The notes beneath the pieces were generated by a model, which was not told the origin of the DNA, did no database searches, and saw nothing but the letters and a program-made list of their open reading frames with translations. A program made the translations under genes and the position numbers. This document shows, in pieces, positions 10,943 through 22,524 of a stretch of 64,000 nucleotides of DNA. How positions within the stretch are numbered: the stretch's first letter is position 1; each line of letters begins with the position of its first letter. The stretch lies in NCBI GenBank assembly GCA_039720395.1, contig CM077822.1, positions 16,571,043-16,635,042 on the forward strand. Direction: 5' to 3'. The DNA comes from Liquidambar formosana (Eukaryota > Streptophyta > Magnoliopsida > Saxifragales > Altingiaceae).

Positions 10943-12140
10943 GAGTAATAACACATACGACCACTATTAGAGGACCAAAACATAATATCATTGATTTGGT
11001 TGAATCTAAATGGTTAGGGGTATTAACACCGCTAGTATTTAAAAAAAACTTAATATAGGAAGCCCTTAATTCCTGATTCAGATAAATGTTCTTAAAATTT
11101 AGATAAACGGGATTATAGAGAGTTTTCTCAAAATTACTATGATCTTCTCCTTCCTTTTAGCGATTCCCAAAAGGAATCATCGACCAAAGTTTCGAGATAC
11201 TTCCTGCATTTGAGTTCAACGAAATATTCAGATAATTAACTATGACACATCATGCAAAATCACAAATTAAATCAATGCAAAATATTCAGATAATTAACCA
11301 TGACACATCATACAAAATATACATCAAGATAATACCACAACTCAACTCAACCCAATTTAGATAAACGGGATTATAGGGAGTTTCCTCAAAATCACTGTGA
11401 TCTTTTCATTGTTATATGATAAAACTCCCAATTTATATGATTTGTCATATTGCATTTAGTATATTGCATTCAGTATTATCTTAAAAACATTACACTGTTA
11501 TCTGGGGAAAAAAAAAAAAATCCCAATTTATTTGAATATTCATAGCACTAATTAGGGGAAAACAACGCAGGGAGAAAGGAATTCCTACTGTTATCTTAAA
11601 AAAAATCACAAATTATTTTAATATTCATAGTTCTAAAAACGTACCTATCTTTTTTTTTGGGGGGGGGGGGGGGGTGGGGAACTCCCCATTGTTATATGAT
11701 AAAACTCCCAAATTATCTTATTTATCATGATAATGATTGAGTTGTGGTATTATCTTGATGCATATTTTGTATAATGTGTCATTGTTAATTATCTGAATAT
11801 TTTGTATTGATTTAATTTGTGATTTTGTATGATGTGTCATGATTAATTATCTGAAATTTCACCGAATTCGAATGCGGGAGGTATCTCAAAACTTTTGGTC
11901 GATGATTCTTTTGGGAATCGCTAAAAGGAATGAGAAGATTATAACAATTTTGAGGAAACCCCTTATAATCCCGTTTATCTAAATTTTGAGAACATTTATC
12001 TGAATCGGGAATTAAAGGCTTTCCATATTAAGGTTTTTTTTTAGCTACTAACGGTATTAATACTACTAACCAATCAGATTCAGTCAAATCAATAATCTAA
12101 TGTTTTGGTCCTCTAATAATGGTCCTATGTATCATTATTT
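10943..12140. mobile_element. Foldback Mutator-like element, non-autonomous
   Basis: It is flanked by an exact 10 bp duplication ACATCTACAA (10933-10942, 12141-12150). Terminal inverted repeats begin GAGTAATAACACATACGACC and AAATAATGATACATAGGACC. They continue as complementary arms of roughly 500 bp each, sharing GAGGACCAAAACAT, GATAAACGGGATTATA and a pair of ATTCAGATAATTAA(C/T) subrepeats. Long inverted arms plus a 9-10 bp duplication are typical of MULEs. No transposase is present. The centre holds a run of 16 G (11659-11674). R1 and R3 are uninterrupted at this point. Confidence 0.88.
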
Positions 12141-12801
12141 ACATCTACAAATGAATGAATTAATTTTCCATTCCAGCAAAAGAATCGTTTTACAGGTGAA
12201 AGTGTGAACTTCATCGAGATGTGAAATAAATAAATAAATAAATAAATAATAATGTGATAAGCAAAGCTACAGACTTCTGAAGGCAGCAGACTTCGTTACG
12301 TCAGTCAAAAAGGCAATTTTAGATCGGTTGGGCACTTGGGCTACCGGGAAAAATAATTACAGTTTAATAAATATTATTACTAACTTCCCAATAAATAACT
12401 ACCAACTTAATTAACAATGACTAGTAAGTGTAATTATTTTTCGGTAGCCTTACCAATCTAAAATTCCCCCTAAAAAACAAATATGGGAGAATTACAAATT
12501 AAGGATTGTTCTTCAAACGAATACACAAACATGACTATTGACTTGCAGCAGGTTGACTACTAACTTTACTATAAGCTAATACCAGTTAAAAAAAGGTAAC
12601 TTGCAGTTTACCCCTGAAGTACGAGGATTTTCGTCAAATTTTATCAACGGTGAGTGACGGTGGAGCACATTGATAAAAATTAAAACATAAATGAAGTACA
12701 TTTACAAAATTAAAACATAAGGGGTTATTTGCTGATTCCCATAAAATTTATAAAAATATCAAAATATAAAAAAAGAGAGGTGTTGGGTCCGCCGGGGGGT
12801 T

Positions 12802-12803
<2 letters not shown>

Positions 12804-12833
<30 letters not shown>
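12804..12833 (+). repeat. Homopolymer run of 30 G
   Basis: Thirty consecutive G follow a GGGGGGTTTT stretch. The paralogous position in V copy 2 (near 54829) has only six G after an A run. It may be a real G tract that could form quadruplexes, or an assembly artefact. Confidence 0.8.
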
Positions 12834-12834
<1 letters not shown>

Positions 12835-13500
12835 GTAGGTGGTCTTCCTTTAAGACATTAGCATCACTGAACATCCTCACTCGTCTCTGTTGCAATTGAA
12901 TGGATTATGCCTTTGGCTTTTTGTCGCCAAAGCTTTTTGTCGCCAATAATATGTCTAAGGATCAACAAGTTAAAATGATATGAATATATTTAAAAAGACA
13001 ATAAATAAATAAAAAAGTCTTCCTTTCCGCAAAAATGCCTACGTCCACAAAGGATCTTACAAAAACTCTCAAACCCCTCTTCTCACTGCCAAAACTCCAT
13101 GGAGCAAAAACATCCCTCCGCCCTCATAATTTTGTTTTATGAGTTTTAATTATCCGCCATCTAATTGGTTGATTTTTCTTGCAACTCTTTGACTATTATT
13201 TTTTACCGTTGCAAATTAAATATTTTTTAACCATTAGCTAATTAAATTATTTTGACCAATTGAGTTTGGTTAAACTTTTATAATTTAGTTTTCTTTTTAT
13301 GTTAAAGAATACAAATTATATAAATGAAGACAGATGGAACTTTTGGTATCTAGAGCATTCCTTTGTATATGTAGTGAAAATGGACTGCTTATCAATAATA
13401 AAAAATAAAAAAAAAAGGTGAAAAATGGACTTTCTATTTCCATCATGCATAGCAAACTAGTTTACATTTTTTTTTCCCAGTGGTCCAACCAACTTCTCGA

Positions 13501-13693
13501 GGGATTTGGATTTGGTGTAGTAAACGTAGGATCGATGACACGTGGCAAGGAGGAGAAATAGAGGACTGAAACTTTGAGAGATGCATTTGACGCCCAACGC
13601 TTAACAGCTAGCCCTCCAGTGCCCACGTGTCAATAATCCTACGTTTATTGCACAATGCAATAAAAGTAGCCAACTGCACCAAATCCAAATCCC
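13501..13693. mobile_element. Small inverted-repeat element in V1
   Basis: The left end GGGATTTGGATTTGGTG is mirrored by CACCAAATCCAAATCCC. Further in, AACGTAGGATCGATGACACGTGGC pairs loosely with GCCCACGTGTCA..ATCCTACGTTTA. Flanks TTCTCGA and TTTTCAA may be the remains of a target duplication. The element is also present in V2 (55802-55995), so it predates the duplication. The family is unclear. Confidence 0.65.
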
Positions 13694-14850
13694 TTTTCAA
13701 GGGTAACATTATTTGCATCTTGTCATTTATTTTAGACATAAAATGTTAATCCACATCCCATTTATTAAAGTTGAGAGCTACTTGTGCATAATGCTAATTA
13801 TAGGCTCCAATAATAAAGAAGGGGCATAAAATGGGAAGCTAGGAAGCTTCTTGCTACCTGGTTTATCAGGCAAGTTTCTTCTTTAATTTCATTGATAATC
13901 TCATATTATAATGTGACAATGGCCGGCAATGGCAATTGAGTCATAATATCTGAATTGTCTAGTTGTCGTTTCATTCTGAATCATTCAATTTTCTTGTCAT
14001 ATTTCCCTGCTACAGCTTGCAAAGGATGAATTCATTTAGGGTAAATTATATTGACACCCCCTCTAAATTCTAACAATAACGGATAGACCCCCTCATATTT
14101 CTAACATTACACTAACACGCCCATCAGGTTTGTCAGGTAACTAATGTTAAGGGAGTAATTAAATGTTCAAACCGACCCGCACACATCTTTAAGCCCGGCC
14201 AATCTAAAATTCCCCGTGAAAAACGTAGATGAGAGAATTACATATTAAGGGTTGTTTTCCAAACGAATACACAAAAAGGGAACCATGACTATTGGCTTGC
14301 AGCAAGTTGACTACTAACTTTACTACATATTACTACCCTCCGCGCGGGGTAGGGTCTCAGGTTTCCAAATGAATGCTAATAGGTTTAGGTGAAACCAGGA
14401 TTTAGGTACTCAAGATTCTTTGACTAGTGCTTCTATAATAAACAGGATAATAATTGAGTCTGGGAAGTGATGCGTCGATATTTTACTTTAGGTGGCAGTG
14501 TAATATGGTTGATTTTGACCTACCAAAATCAAATTACTGCTCCGAAAAATCTCGGAAGATGGTGACTCACTTTGTATTTTACTTGCAGGGGAACTTTAGT
14601 AAGGCACAACAACTCTAATGAGGAAAACTATTTCAAACTAATACTGCATGTCTATGTAGACGAGCCAACATGAGATTGAACAAAATGGATGATTACAAAA
14701 TTATAGATGGTTGGTTTCATTATTCCAATCACATACTACTTTAAAATACTTGCAAAACCCGACATTGTAATACCTTGCCTATAGGGACAGATGAGTACCA
14801 GTGATAAACATCTATTATATTAGTGTTCAATGTGATTTAGGAATGACTGC

Positions 14851-16974
14851 TCATTCTTTCATGAAAGGTCTTCTTGGCATGGCTGCACTCAACTTTGGTT
14901 CACTCGTGGAGGCCAAAGGATTTGGAGGCATGCTCAAATTGTCTCCTTCTCCTTCCAACATTTGAACCACAACTTTCATTGAATGGGTGATCCACTGGGT
15001 ACTACTGAATGCACCAAAGTCCCACAATTGTTAATTTCTTTGCTATTTTAGCATCTCCCTTCTTCCTCGATCCGGATTTCGAAGCTCTTCCCCCTGATCC
15101 AAATGATTATATATCCATTCTGGGAAGTACACCTAGCTTGGGTTCTCTACTCTAACATCGATGTTCTTCCTCCCCCCTATCATTTCAAGCAACAACATTC
15201 CAAAACTGTATACATCTGACTTATAAGACACATTTCCAAAATTCCTAGATAACACTTCAGATGCAATATAACCTATGGTTCCCTTGGCTGCAATCATAGA
15301 AACAATGTTTTGATCCTTGGAGCACAGCATAGCCAAACCAAAATCAGAAATCTTTGGATTGAAGTTTTCATCTAACAAGATATTATGAGGTTTGATATCA
15401 AAATGGAGGATTTGCTGGTCGCACCCTTGGTGAAGGTACCCAATTCCTTTGGCTATACCTATAGAAATATCTTGAAGCTTCTTTCAGCCGAGGAAACATT
15501 TCTTATCATCCGCTGAAAATATAAACTTCTCTAGTGACTGATTTGGTAAGAACTCATAAACAAAAGCTCGTTTGAACCCATCAGCACAAAAACCAATCAA
15601 GCGAACCACATTGACATGGTGAATTGTACACATTGTTTCTATTTCATTGATGAATTCCTCTCCGTTTCCCATGGAATTGTCAAGCATCTTTACAGCAACA
15701 AGAATTTCATTCGAAAGCTTTCCTTTGAACACAATTCCATAACCTCCTTGGCCTATATTTTCCTTAAATTGATTTGTGATCCTCTTAATATGAGCATAAG
15801 AATATCTAGTGGGCTTGAGAGCTTTGTAATCCTCCAAAAATCTTTCAATCTTTGCTTGATTCTCTCTCTCTATTTTATCTAAGCTATGGACTCGGTAGAG
15901 TACAATGACTACTAGCACAAGAAGAAAGAAACCTGATGTCGTCACACCTACACATAAAAAAACCAAGTTAAGAGGCCTTTGTCCCTGCATAATAACAAAT
16001 TATTTAAGACCCAATAGACAATTTCACCTGTTGCCACTGGCCATGTCGGTGTACCTGCAAACATTAATAGAATTTTTAGCTTGTAAACCCGTGGAAAAAT
16101 AAATAAAAAACAAAAAAAACTAAAGGCTTGTCCTGCTTGAAAAATTAATAAGTAGACTGACATTATTAGCCCCTGCGGTCTAACATTAGCCTTTTATGAT
16201 TTTACATTTTTACTCAATTTTAAGTTAAATAATCAGTAGCCCCAAGTAAATTCGAGGCAACATTTCTGGAATGCAAGGAAAATCACAGCACAGAGGATAC
16301 GAACTTGATTGAAACATTCGGTTTCGGGTTCGGTGCTGTAATTCTTCTTCAATCTACATTTCTTGCCCTCTGCTTCACAGTTTCCACATTCTGGTCTGGA
16401 CCAATTTATAGGAACGTATTTGTTATAAAATATATTAACATACGGTACTGATGAAATGTTATAAACCTCGCCAATGGATAATAAGGGGTATTCATAGATG
16501 ACATCGGTTGCAACAACAGCACAAACATGGTAGCCATTGGGGCAAGCGATCAGCCGCCGACGATATCCGGCTGACGAACAATTGAACAAGGTAAAGTCCT
16601 TTAAGAAAGAATCTGATGCGAATTGGAAGGGAGAGGCAGATAAATTGAGGTGTCGAAGCTGTCTTGGAAGGCAATCATGCTGGTCATAGACTTGAATTTC
16701 CTGAGATGCGTAATTGATGTTCTTCACCAAGAGCTTTACAGAAAATGGCAGCTCCAGCACCTGTCTGCTTCTTCTCGTTGCAACCTAGATCGAACCCTGG
16801 ATATCCACAGTGGTCTGGTTGGAGGCCTTTACGCCGGAACGGGAACCGGATGGCTGGGCCATGGTGCTTGCACCTTGATTCACTACAATCATGTTGACCC
16901 GCTCCAAGCTCTGCAAAGATTGCTACTGTCAAGAAGTGAAGATAAAAGATGACCAATTCTAAGGATCTGCTCAT
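14851..16974 (-). pseudogene. LRK10L-type receptor-like kinase pseudogene
   Basis: Plant LRK10L receptors have a signal peptide, a cysteine-rich GUB_WAK_bind ectodomain at the cell surface, one membrane span and a cytosolic Ser/Thr kinase. Here exon 1 (from Met at 16974) shows a hydrophobic leader, then CSESRCKHHG, IRFPFR and C-YPGFDLGC, typical of GUB_WAK_bind. A 1-base shift near 16760 splits it before VLELPFSVKLLVKNI. A 27-base exon 2 (16028-16054) joins in frame to exon 3 (from 15947), which encodes the membrane span (VTTSGFFLLVLVVIVLY), [24 protein letters not shown] and DFG. Defects: an in-frame stop near 15486 where the family has Trp, a stop after VENPS near 15133, further frame changes, a Gln-to-stop, and APE altered to ASE. 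Intergenic 14376-14850 holds nothing recognised. Confidence 0.88.
16028..16054 (-). other. 27-base microexon of the LRK10L pseudogene
   Basis: It is bounded by TTTGCAG at its 5' side and GTGAAAT at its 3' side (minus strand). It encodes PTWPVAT with split glycine codons at both ends, and joins in phase to VTTSGFF of exon 3. The plus-strand paralogue has an exon of the same length (20430-20456). Confidence 0.7.
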
Positions 16975-17175
16975 CTTTGGAGTCTGGACTGCTCCCAGTT
17001 TTGAGTGTAGGAGTTTTAACTCATTGCTTTTTATACTCTTTTTATTTATTTATTTATTTATTCATTAGAAGACTTCATCTGCTAATCAATTCCATCAATT
17101 ACTTCAATCAACTCTTTAAATCCTGACTTTTTATGTTACTACTGTGGTAATTCTGTAGTATGAGATTAGAAGAAT

Positions 17176-17519
17176 TAGGGCAGTAAAATGAGCCAAGCTA
17201 CCCGAGCTTGGCTCAAAATCAGCTCAGTAAAAAGCTCACTTAAACTCATTCATGAAATAAATGAGTTAATCTCAAACATCATTTCAAGCTCGTTAATTTA
17301 TTGAGCCAAACACAAATATAGTACTATTCGCTCAATAAGCTTATTAATGCTTTAAAATAACCAAACTACTCGAGCTCGGCTTGAGATTTGCTTGATAAAA
17401 TGCTCAAGCTCCCTAAACTTAATGAGCCAAGTTTAAGCCTTAATTTTGAGCTCGTTAATTTAATGAGCCAAGTTTGAACAACTTACTACTCGACTCGACT
17501 CGGTTTGTTTACACCCCTA
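17176..17519. mobile_element. Non-autonomous hAT element (344 bp)
   Basis: The right end GTTTACACCCCTA is the common plant hAT terminus (TAGGGGTGTAAAC); the left end TAGGGCAGTAAAATGAGCC is a weaker match. 8 bp flanks AGAAGAAT and GGAAGAAT agree at 7 of 8 positions. The interior repeats GAGCCAAG/GAGCTTGGCTC motifs in both orientations, as in hAT subterminal regions. It lies between the two divergent kinase loci. Confidence 0.75.
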
Positions 17520-18050
17520 GGAAGAATAGATGCCTCTCAATCTCACATGCATTACGAGTAATTCTAATGATTTTGGATTCTGCTTGTTTTACTAAATGGT
17601 CCCCATCCTTTACTTATCCAGACATGGCTAGATTTTATTAAACACTTGACCCATTGTAGAGAGTTTTATAAGAGTGTATTTGTTTGAGGAATTTGTAGGT
17701 GGAACTTGCCATTCAAACAAGAATTTTCAATCTCAAATTCTCACAATCAAACTCTATGTTTTTTTTGTGTTAAGCTAACTAAAGTCAAAAGTTCTCATCA
17801 AAACTATAATTCGGAATTTGGAGAGTCAAATTCTGTCAAAAAAATTCTATTTACTTGGAACCTTTTAAACAAGAAAATTAGAAAGTTCTATTTAAAAATT
17901 CCAACTTTTAAAAAGTTTAGTAAGATAAAGAACTATACAATTTTGTTACTTACAAATTTTAAACTTCGAAATCCCATAATTGAAAAGAATCCAATGTCTT
18001 TTTTTTTTTTTTTTCCCCCAAATTCCCCTCCTAAACACAACATAAATTTA

Positions 18051-19034
18051 AGGGTAAATATCTATAATGTCCTTGAAAAATTAAATTATATCTAAAAACC
18101 CTATTAAATATTTTATCTATCCATCTAATCCAAAAAAAGAAAAATCATATCCATTAACCCCAATCCGTTAACTTTCCATCTATTGCAATTAAAAAATCTA
18201 ATGAGAAGTCTAAAATACCCTTGTTGATGCTAATGTGTTTAATGACAAAAACACACATTTAAGTTATTTATCATTTTTACCCTTCTAATTAGTATAATTA
18301 AAATGAAATTAATTTTCACCAATTAATTATTTTTACTATACACATAGAACAAAGAAAACCCTATATTAAACAAAGAAGGCGTCTTCTCTTGTTACCAGAA
18401 GAAGGCGTTTTCTCTTTGCCGCCTCTCACGTCCACCAAAGGTACTCTCTCATCCTGATGGCATTGATCACTCGCCTAAAAGGAGTTTGGCACATTGTTTA
18501 ATGAGGATATGGATTTGTGTTTTGAAGGTCATGTTCTAGTCCAAATTGTTGGAACCTTTTGGCATTGTTGGCTGGATATAAGAGTTAGTTATTAAACTTG
18601 GACCAAAGACAGGTGGTCACATGGGAAGAGACCTGAACAAATTAGATCCCTAGTCTCATTGGTTGGAGCCTCTAAATCCCAAATCGCTAGAGCCTCCTAG
18701 TCTTGATCGTTCGTAAATCTCATACTTTGCATAAGGAAGAGTCGATAATCATATCTAGCAAGTGCCGTGGACACAGAGGGGGAAGTAAGTTGTAAAGAGA
18801 GAAGGGGATCAAGCGTGGTAATTTAACAAAATGGGTATTTTTGTCATTAAACACATTAGCATCAGGGTATTTTAGTCCATCACTTATTTTTTTAAACACT
18901 AGAAGATAGAAAGTTAACAAATTGGAGTTAATGGATATAATATTTCTTTTGTTGGATTAGATGGATAGATGACATATTTAATGGGGTTTTTGGATATGAT
19001 TTATTTTTTCAGGGAGGTTTTAGATATTTACTCT
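18051..19034. mobile_element. Long MITE related to 3750-4328
   Basis: The left end AGGGTAAATATCTATAATG is inverted at the right as AGAGTAAATATCTAAAACC. The next ~90 bp (ATCTAAAAACCC(T)ATTAAATAT, ATCCATCTAATCC) match the arms of the 579 bp MITE at 3750. The interior (~800 bp, including CGTCTTCTCTTGTTACCAG near 18380) has no convincing reading frame. The target duplication is not clear. 17520-18050 shows nothing recognised. Confidence 0.7.
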
Positions 19035-19265
19035 AAATTGAATTATGTGAAGCCCTTTGTACGTCAGACTGGCTTTGGGGTACTCAAAAGATAAAATTAC
19101 TTTCATACTATTGGAGTATACGAAAACCCCTTGGGATAAAATCATGATAGTGTATTTGAGGATTAGTACGGGTGAATTGTTTCTCGACTGGAGGAGCATC
19201 TCCACAATAAATATACAAACATCGCAGTGCGTCTTCGGTCTTCATAGCAATAAAACTTGTTACCA

Positions 19266-19292
19266 ATTCTCTCTCTCTCTCTCTCTCTCTCT
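19266..19292 (+). repeat. (CT)n tract before the LRK10L start
   Basis: A run of about 13 CT dinucleotides ends five bases before the first ATG at 19297. Pyrimidine tracts here are common in plant 5' leaders, but a promoter could not be placed. Confidence 0.6.
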
Positions 19293-19296
19293 ACTA

Positions 19297-22193
19297 ATGA
19301 TGTCAATTAGAGAGGGACTTGTTTTAGTTGGGCTTATGGTCCTTGTTCTTGCTGGGTTCCCTGAAGCTTGTATTGCTAAAGAAGAACAGCGGCAATGCCC
19401 CCCTTCTTCTTGTGGAAATATACACGACATCAGGTACCCTTTTCGATTAAAAGATGATCCTCCCCACTGCGGTCATAGCAAGTACGAACTGGCTTGCGAG
19501 AATAATCGCACCACTCTATACCTGTATGCTGGGAAATACTATGTCCATTAGATAGATTATTACCAGGAAACAATACGAGTGGTTGATGCCAGTCTACACA
19601 AGAATAGCTGCTCCCTTCCTCGATTTTCCTTGACGCGTGCCAACTTCAGCTGTTTGGCTCCATACTACTTGGATCCATTCTTCGTCATTACTAGTACTGA
19701 CGATGTCATAGTCTTCATGAATTGCACACAACCAGTGAACTCTTCTCTGTCCGTTGACGTCACTTCTTGCCTCAACAACTCTCTCTCTCCAAAAATGAGA
19801 CTTTATGCCTTACAAGGGAGGCATTGGGGATCAGTTGAGCATGAGCAGTGCAGCATCCAAGTTGAAGTTCCGGCTCGATTTTTGGATGTCACAACCCTCT
19901 CAATTTTTGATATTCAACAAGAGTTGTTACAGGGCTTTCAACTTTCTTGGGGATTGGGGGTGGGTTTTCGTTATGATGGGAAAATTTGTTGGTTTGGATT
20001 TAATGATTACAAGTTTACATTTAAGATGAGGTAAGAACTTTGGAGGTGCTAAATATAAATAATTATCATCTACAAATTTAGATGGGCGCCACTTATTAAA
20101 TTGTTCACCACACACGCAATAAAATAAATAATAATTCAATGCTCTTCAATTTCTTTAGTTACTCGTATTCCTAACATATATTATATATAGCTTCAGACTG
20201 ATATCGATCACTTGGTTGGATGTACCAGGTTTCATTACTTTTTGGAAGACATATGTTATTATCTCTTTACTATTGATTGATACCATAAGATGTTCGGGTA
20301 CAATGATTACTTCACAATCGCAGGTAAGGTTTTCGCAGTTCATCGAACAGTATTCTTGATTTCTGCTGATTTTATTTTTCTCTCCCTCGCTATTACTGAA
20401 ATCTGGTCATCTTGGGATTCTTCTTGCAGGCCGGGTTGCTTCCATCATAATCAAATGTAAGGTTCAGCTCTTGTTATGTCAAATTAGGTTGGATGGTTAG
20501 AGAGAAAATTAAAATGGAAATAGTCCTTTAAAAAGCATTTAAAATAATTAAATATACTCACAATAATTTGATCACTATATTGCTAAGATTAGATCACTAT
20601 GATTTGATCACTACATGGAAAATGTCATGACATGTTCTATCTTCCCTCTTACAGGTTTCGATCTTATTATGTTTTATTTTTGTTGTGACCTAAATTGTGA
20701 ATGTTTATGAGTCACTAAGACCAGACTTTCTTTTTATCTATTCCATTTTCTCTATTATTCGTATTATTTTTCTTCCCTTAAGAAAATTTAGAGCTCTGAT
20801 GCACATGATAGTGAGGGTCTAGAGTCCCAATATAGTTGGGATGTTAGACTTCTCCAATTACTATAGAATGATCCCAAATGATATATTGATTCACACTGCA
20901 TGCATTCGGATATAAGCTATACTATGAAATCCTATTTTCGTTTTTACTATAATAAATTATTAAAGTTTAATGCTGCAAAAACCATTAACCTTTGAAGGAC
21001 ATACTGTCCTCGTAGTATTTGTGCATCCGATGCATTTGTAATGTTTTTTATTCTTTTGTGAAGGTTTCATCCTAGAAAGAACTTCATTGGGAATATTATT
21101 CTTGATTGCACTTTTGATATACAAATTCCGGCGGAGACACTTGTCATTTGATGATACCATTGAAAAGTTCCTTCAGAGTCACAATAATTTCATACTAATT
21201 AGGTACTCTTATTCACTAATAAAGGAGATAACCAAAGGATTCAAGGAAAAGTTAGGTCAAGGCGGCTATGGCTCTGTGTACAAAGGAAAAACGCAAAGTG
21301 GCCATCTTATTGCAGTAAAAGTGTTGAGTGTGTCCAAAGCTAATGGGCAGGATTTCATTAGTGAAGTTGCTACGATTGGAAGGATTCATCATGTTAATGT
21401 AGTGCGACTCATTGGATTTTGTGTAGAGAGATCAAAACGGGCTCTTATATATGACTTCATGGCTAACGGGTCCTTAGATAAGTTAATTTTCTGTAAGGGA
21501 GGAAAGATCAACCCTTTGAGGTGGGAGAGGTTATATGAGATTGGGCTTAGAGTGGCTCGAGGGATTGAATACTTGCATGGAGGTTGTGACATGCAAATTC
21601 TACACTTTGATATCAAGCCACACAACATCCTTCTTGACGAAAACTTCATCCCAAAAATTTCAGATTTTGGACTTGCAAAATTGTATCCAATAGACAATAA
21701 TATTGTTTCTCTCACTGCTGCTCGTGGAACAGTAGGATACATTGCCCCAGAATTGTTCTACAACAACATTGGAGGCATATCTTATAAGGCTGATGTTTAT
21801 AGCTTTGGTATGTTGTTGATGGAAATGGTTGGAAAGAGAAAGAACGTGAATGCATTTGCAGAGCACTCAAGTCAAATATACTTTCCGTCATGGGTATATG
21901 ATCGAATCAGTCAAGATGAGGACATTGAGTTAGTGGATGCCAATGAAGATGAACAAAAATTTGCATGGAAGATGATTATAGTTGCACTTTGGTGCATCCA
22001 ATTGAAGCCCATGGATCGTCCTTCAATGAGTGAAGTTCTAGAAATGCTCGAAAGCGAGGTTGAATTGCTGCAAATGCCTCCAAAGCCTTTTCTATATCCT
22101 CAAGAGATGTCAACTGTGAATCATGAAGATATCAATCCAAGAGGAAAACCAATTTCATCCCACACTGACACGATTACCTTAGATGGAAGGTAG
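19297..22193 (+). CDS. LRK10L-type receptor-like Ser/Thr kinase, ectodomain broken
   Basis: Membrane receptor kinase of the plant LRK10L group, predicted to act at the plasma membrane; its ligand is unknown. Exon 1 (19297-20030) encodes a signal peptide ([15 protein letters not shown]) and a GUB_WAK_bind-like domain ([25 protein letters not shown], then IRVVDASL and CSLPRF). An in-frame TAG at 19549-19551, after KYYVH, cuts it at 84 residues. A 27-base exon 2 lies at 20430-20456. Exon 3 (21064-22193) carries the membrane span ([14 protein letters not shown]) and a complete kinase: [30 protein letters not shown] and a full C-lobe. Exons 2 and 3 join in phase, but the donor at 20031 leaves exon 1 in a different phase, so another exon or an indel is likely. 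The kinase exon appears undamaged. Whether a product is made is unknown; the first stop would give only a secreted fragment. Confidence 0.8.
20430..20456 (+). other. 27-base microexon of the LRK10L gene
   Basis: It is preceded by TTCTTGCAG and followed by GTAAGG. Read as [N]GC CGG GTT GCT TCC ATC ATA ATC AAA T it joins to GT TTC of exon 3 (acceptor at 21062-21063), giving a TGT codon and an open frame into the membrane span. Length and position equal the microexon of the neighbouring pseudogene. Confidence 0.65.
21064..22193 (+). CDS. Kinase exon of the LRK10L gene
   Basis: About 376 codons run without a stop from the acceptor to TAG at 22191-22193. Subdomains in order are: glycine-rich loop (GQGGYGSV), ATP-binding Lys in AVKVL, alpha-C Glu in FISEVATIG, catalytic [14 protein letters not shown], Mg-binding DFG, activation segment ending GTVGYIAPE, and [13 protein letters not shown] near the C-lobe end. 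LRK10L kinases have HFD instead of HRD, as here. The tail after residue ~340 is short and hydrophilic. 22194-23196 downstream is A-rich with two poly(A) runs and a partial ~80 bp duplication (near 22850 and 23060); nothing else is recognised. Confidence 0.88.
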
Positions 22194-22491
22194 CTTTTCA
22201 TCATATCAATTGTGTCTCATAATTCTGTATCTTTTGATTGCCTTTAATGTCAAAAATTATATGCCACAAAAAAAAAAAAAAAATGATTATTCAGTATGTA
22301 TTCCTAAATTACATGCGTGATGGCTTACTGCTCCTACTTCATTGGGTAATTAGCTTCGTTGTTACTTAGTTTCCAAGCACATGCGATATGTGTGTGATAT
22401 GATTAGTATGATTTTAGAAAGGAATAAAAATATTATAAAATTAATAATGAGTCAAAATGTAATGTTAACTAACATATTTGATTGTTGTACC

Positions 22492-22524
<33 letters not shown>

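Larger units (their letters stand above)
8623..12175. repeat. Unit R2, second of the tandem pair
   Basis: R2 is colinear with R1 and is interrupted near its 3' end by a 1198 bp MULE (10943-12140). Removing that element and its 10 bp duplication leaves about 2345 bp. After the MULE it passes into segment V. Confidence 0.75.
12151..14375. repeat. Segmental repeat V, copy 1
   Basis: It matches 54021-56690. Shared landmarks include AAAGAATCGTTTTA, the inverted-repeat element at 13501-13693, AAAGTTGAGAGCTACTTGTGC, GAAGCTAGGAAGCTTCTTGC, and the end GGGGTAGGGTCTCAGGTTTCC. It contains the empty target site (near 12854) of a MITE present in the other copy. No coding sequence is recognised. Confidence 0.75.

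Noticed and set aside
13810..13900. MicroRNA precursor around GAAGCTAGGAAGCTTC
   Set aside because: The self-complementary stretch is too short for a precursor stem and matches no mature miRNA I can recognise.
15616..15882. Plus-strand frames across the kinase pseudogene (also 16650-16952)
   Set aside because: They are antisense shadows of the LRK10L exons.
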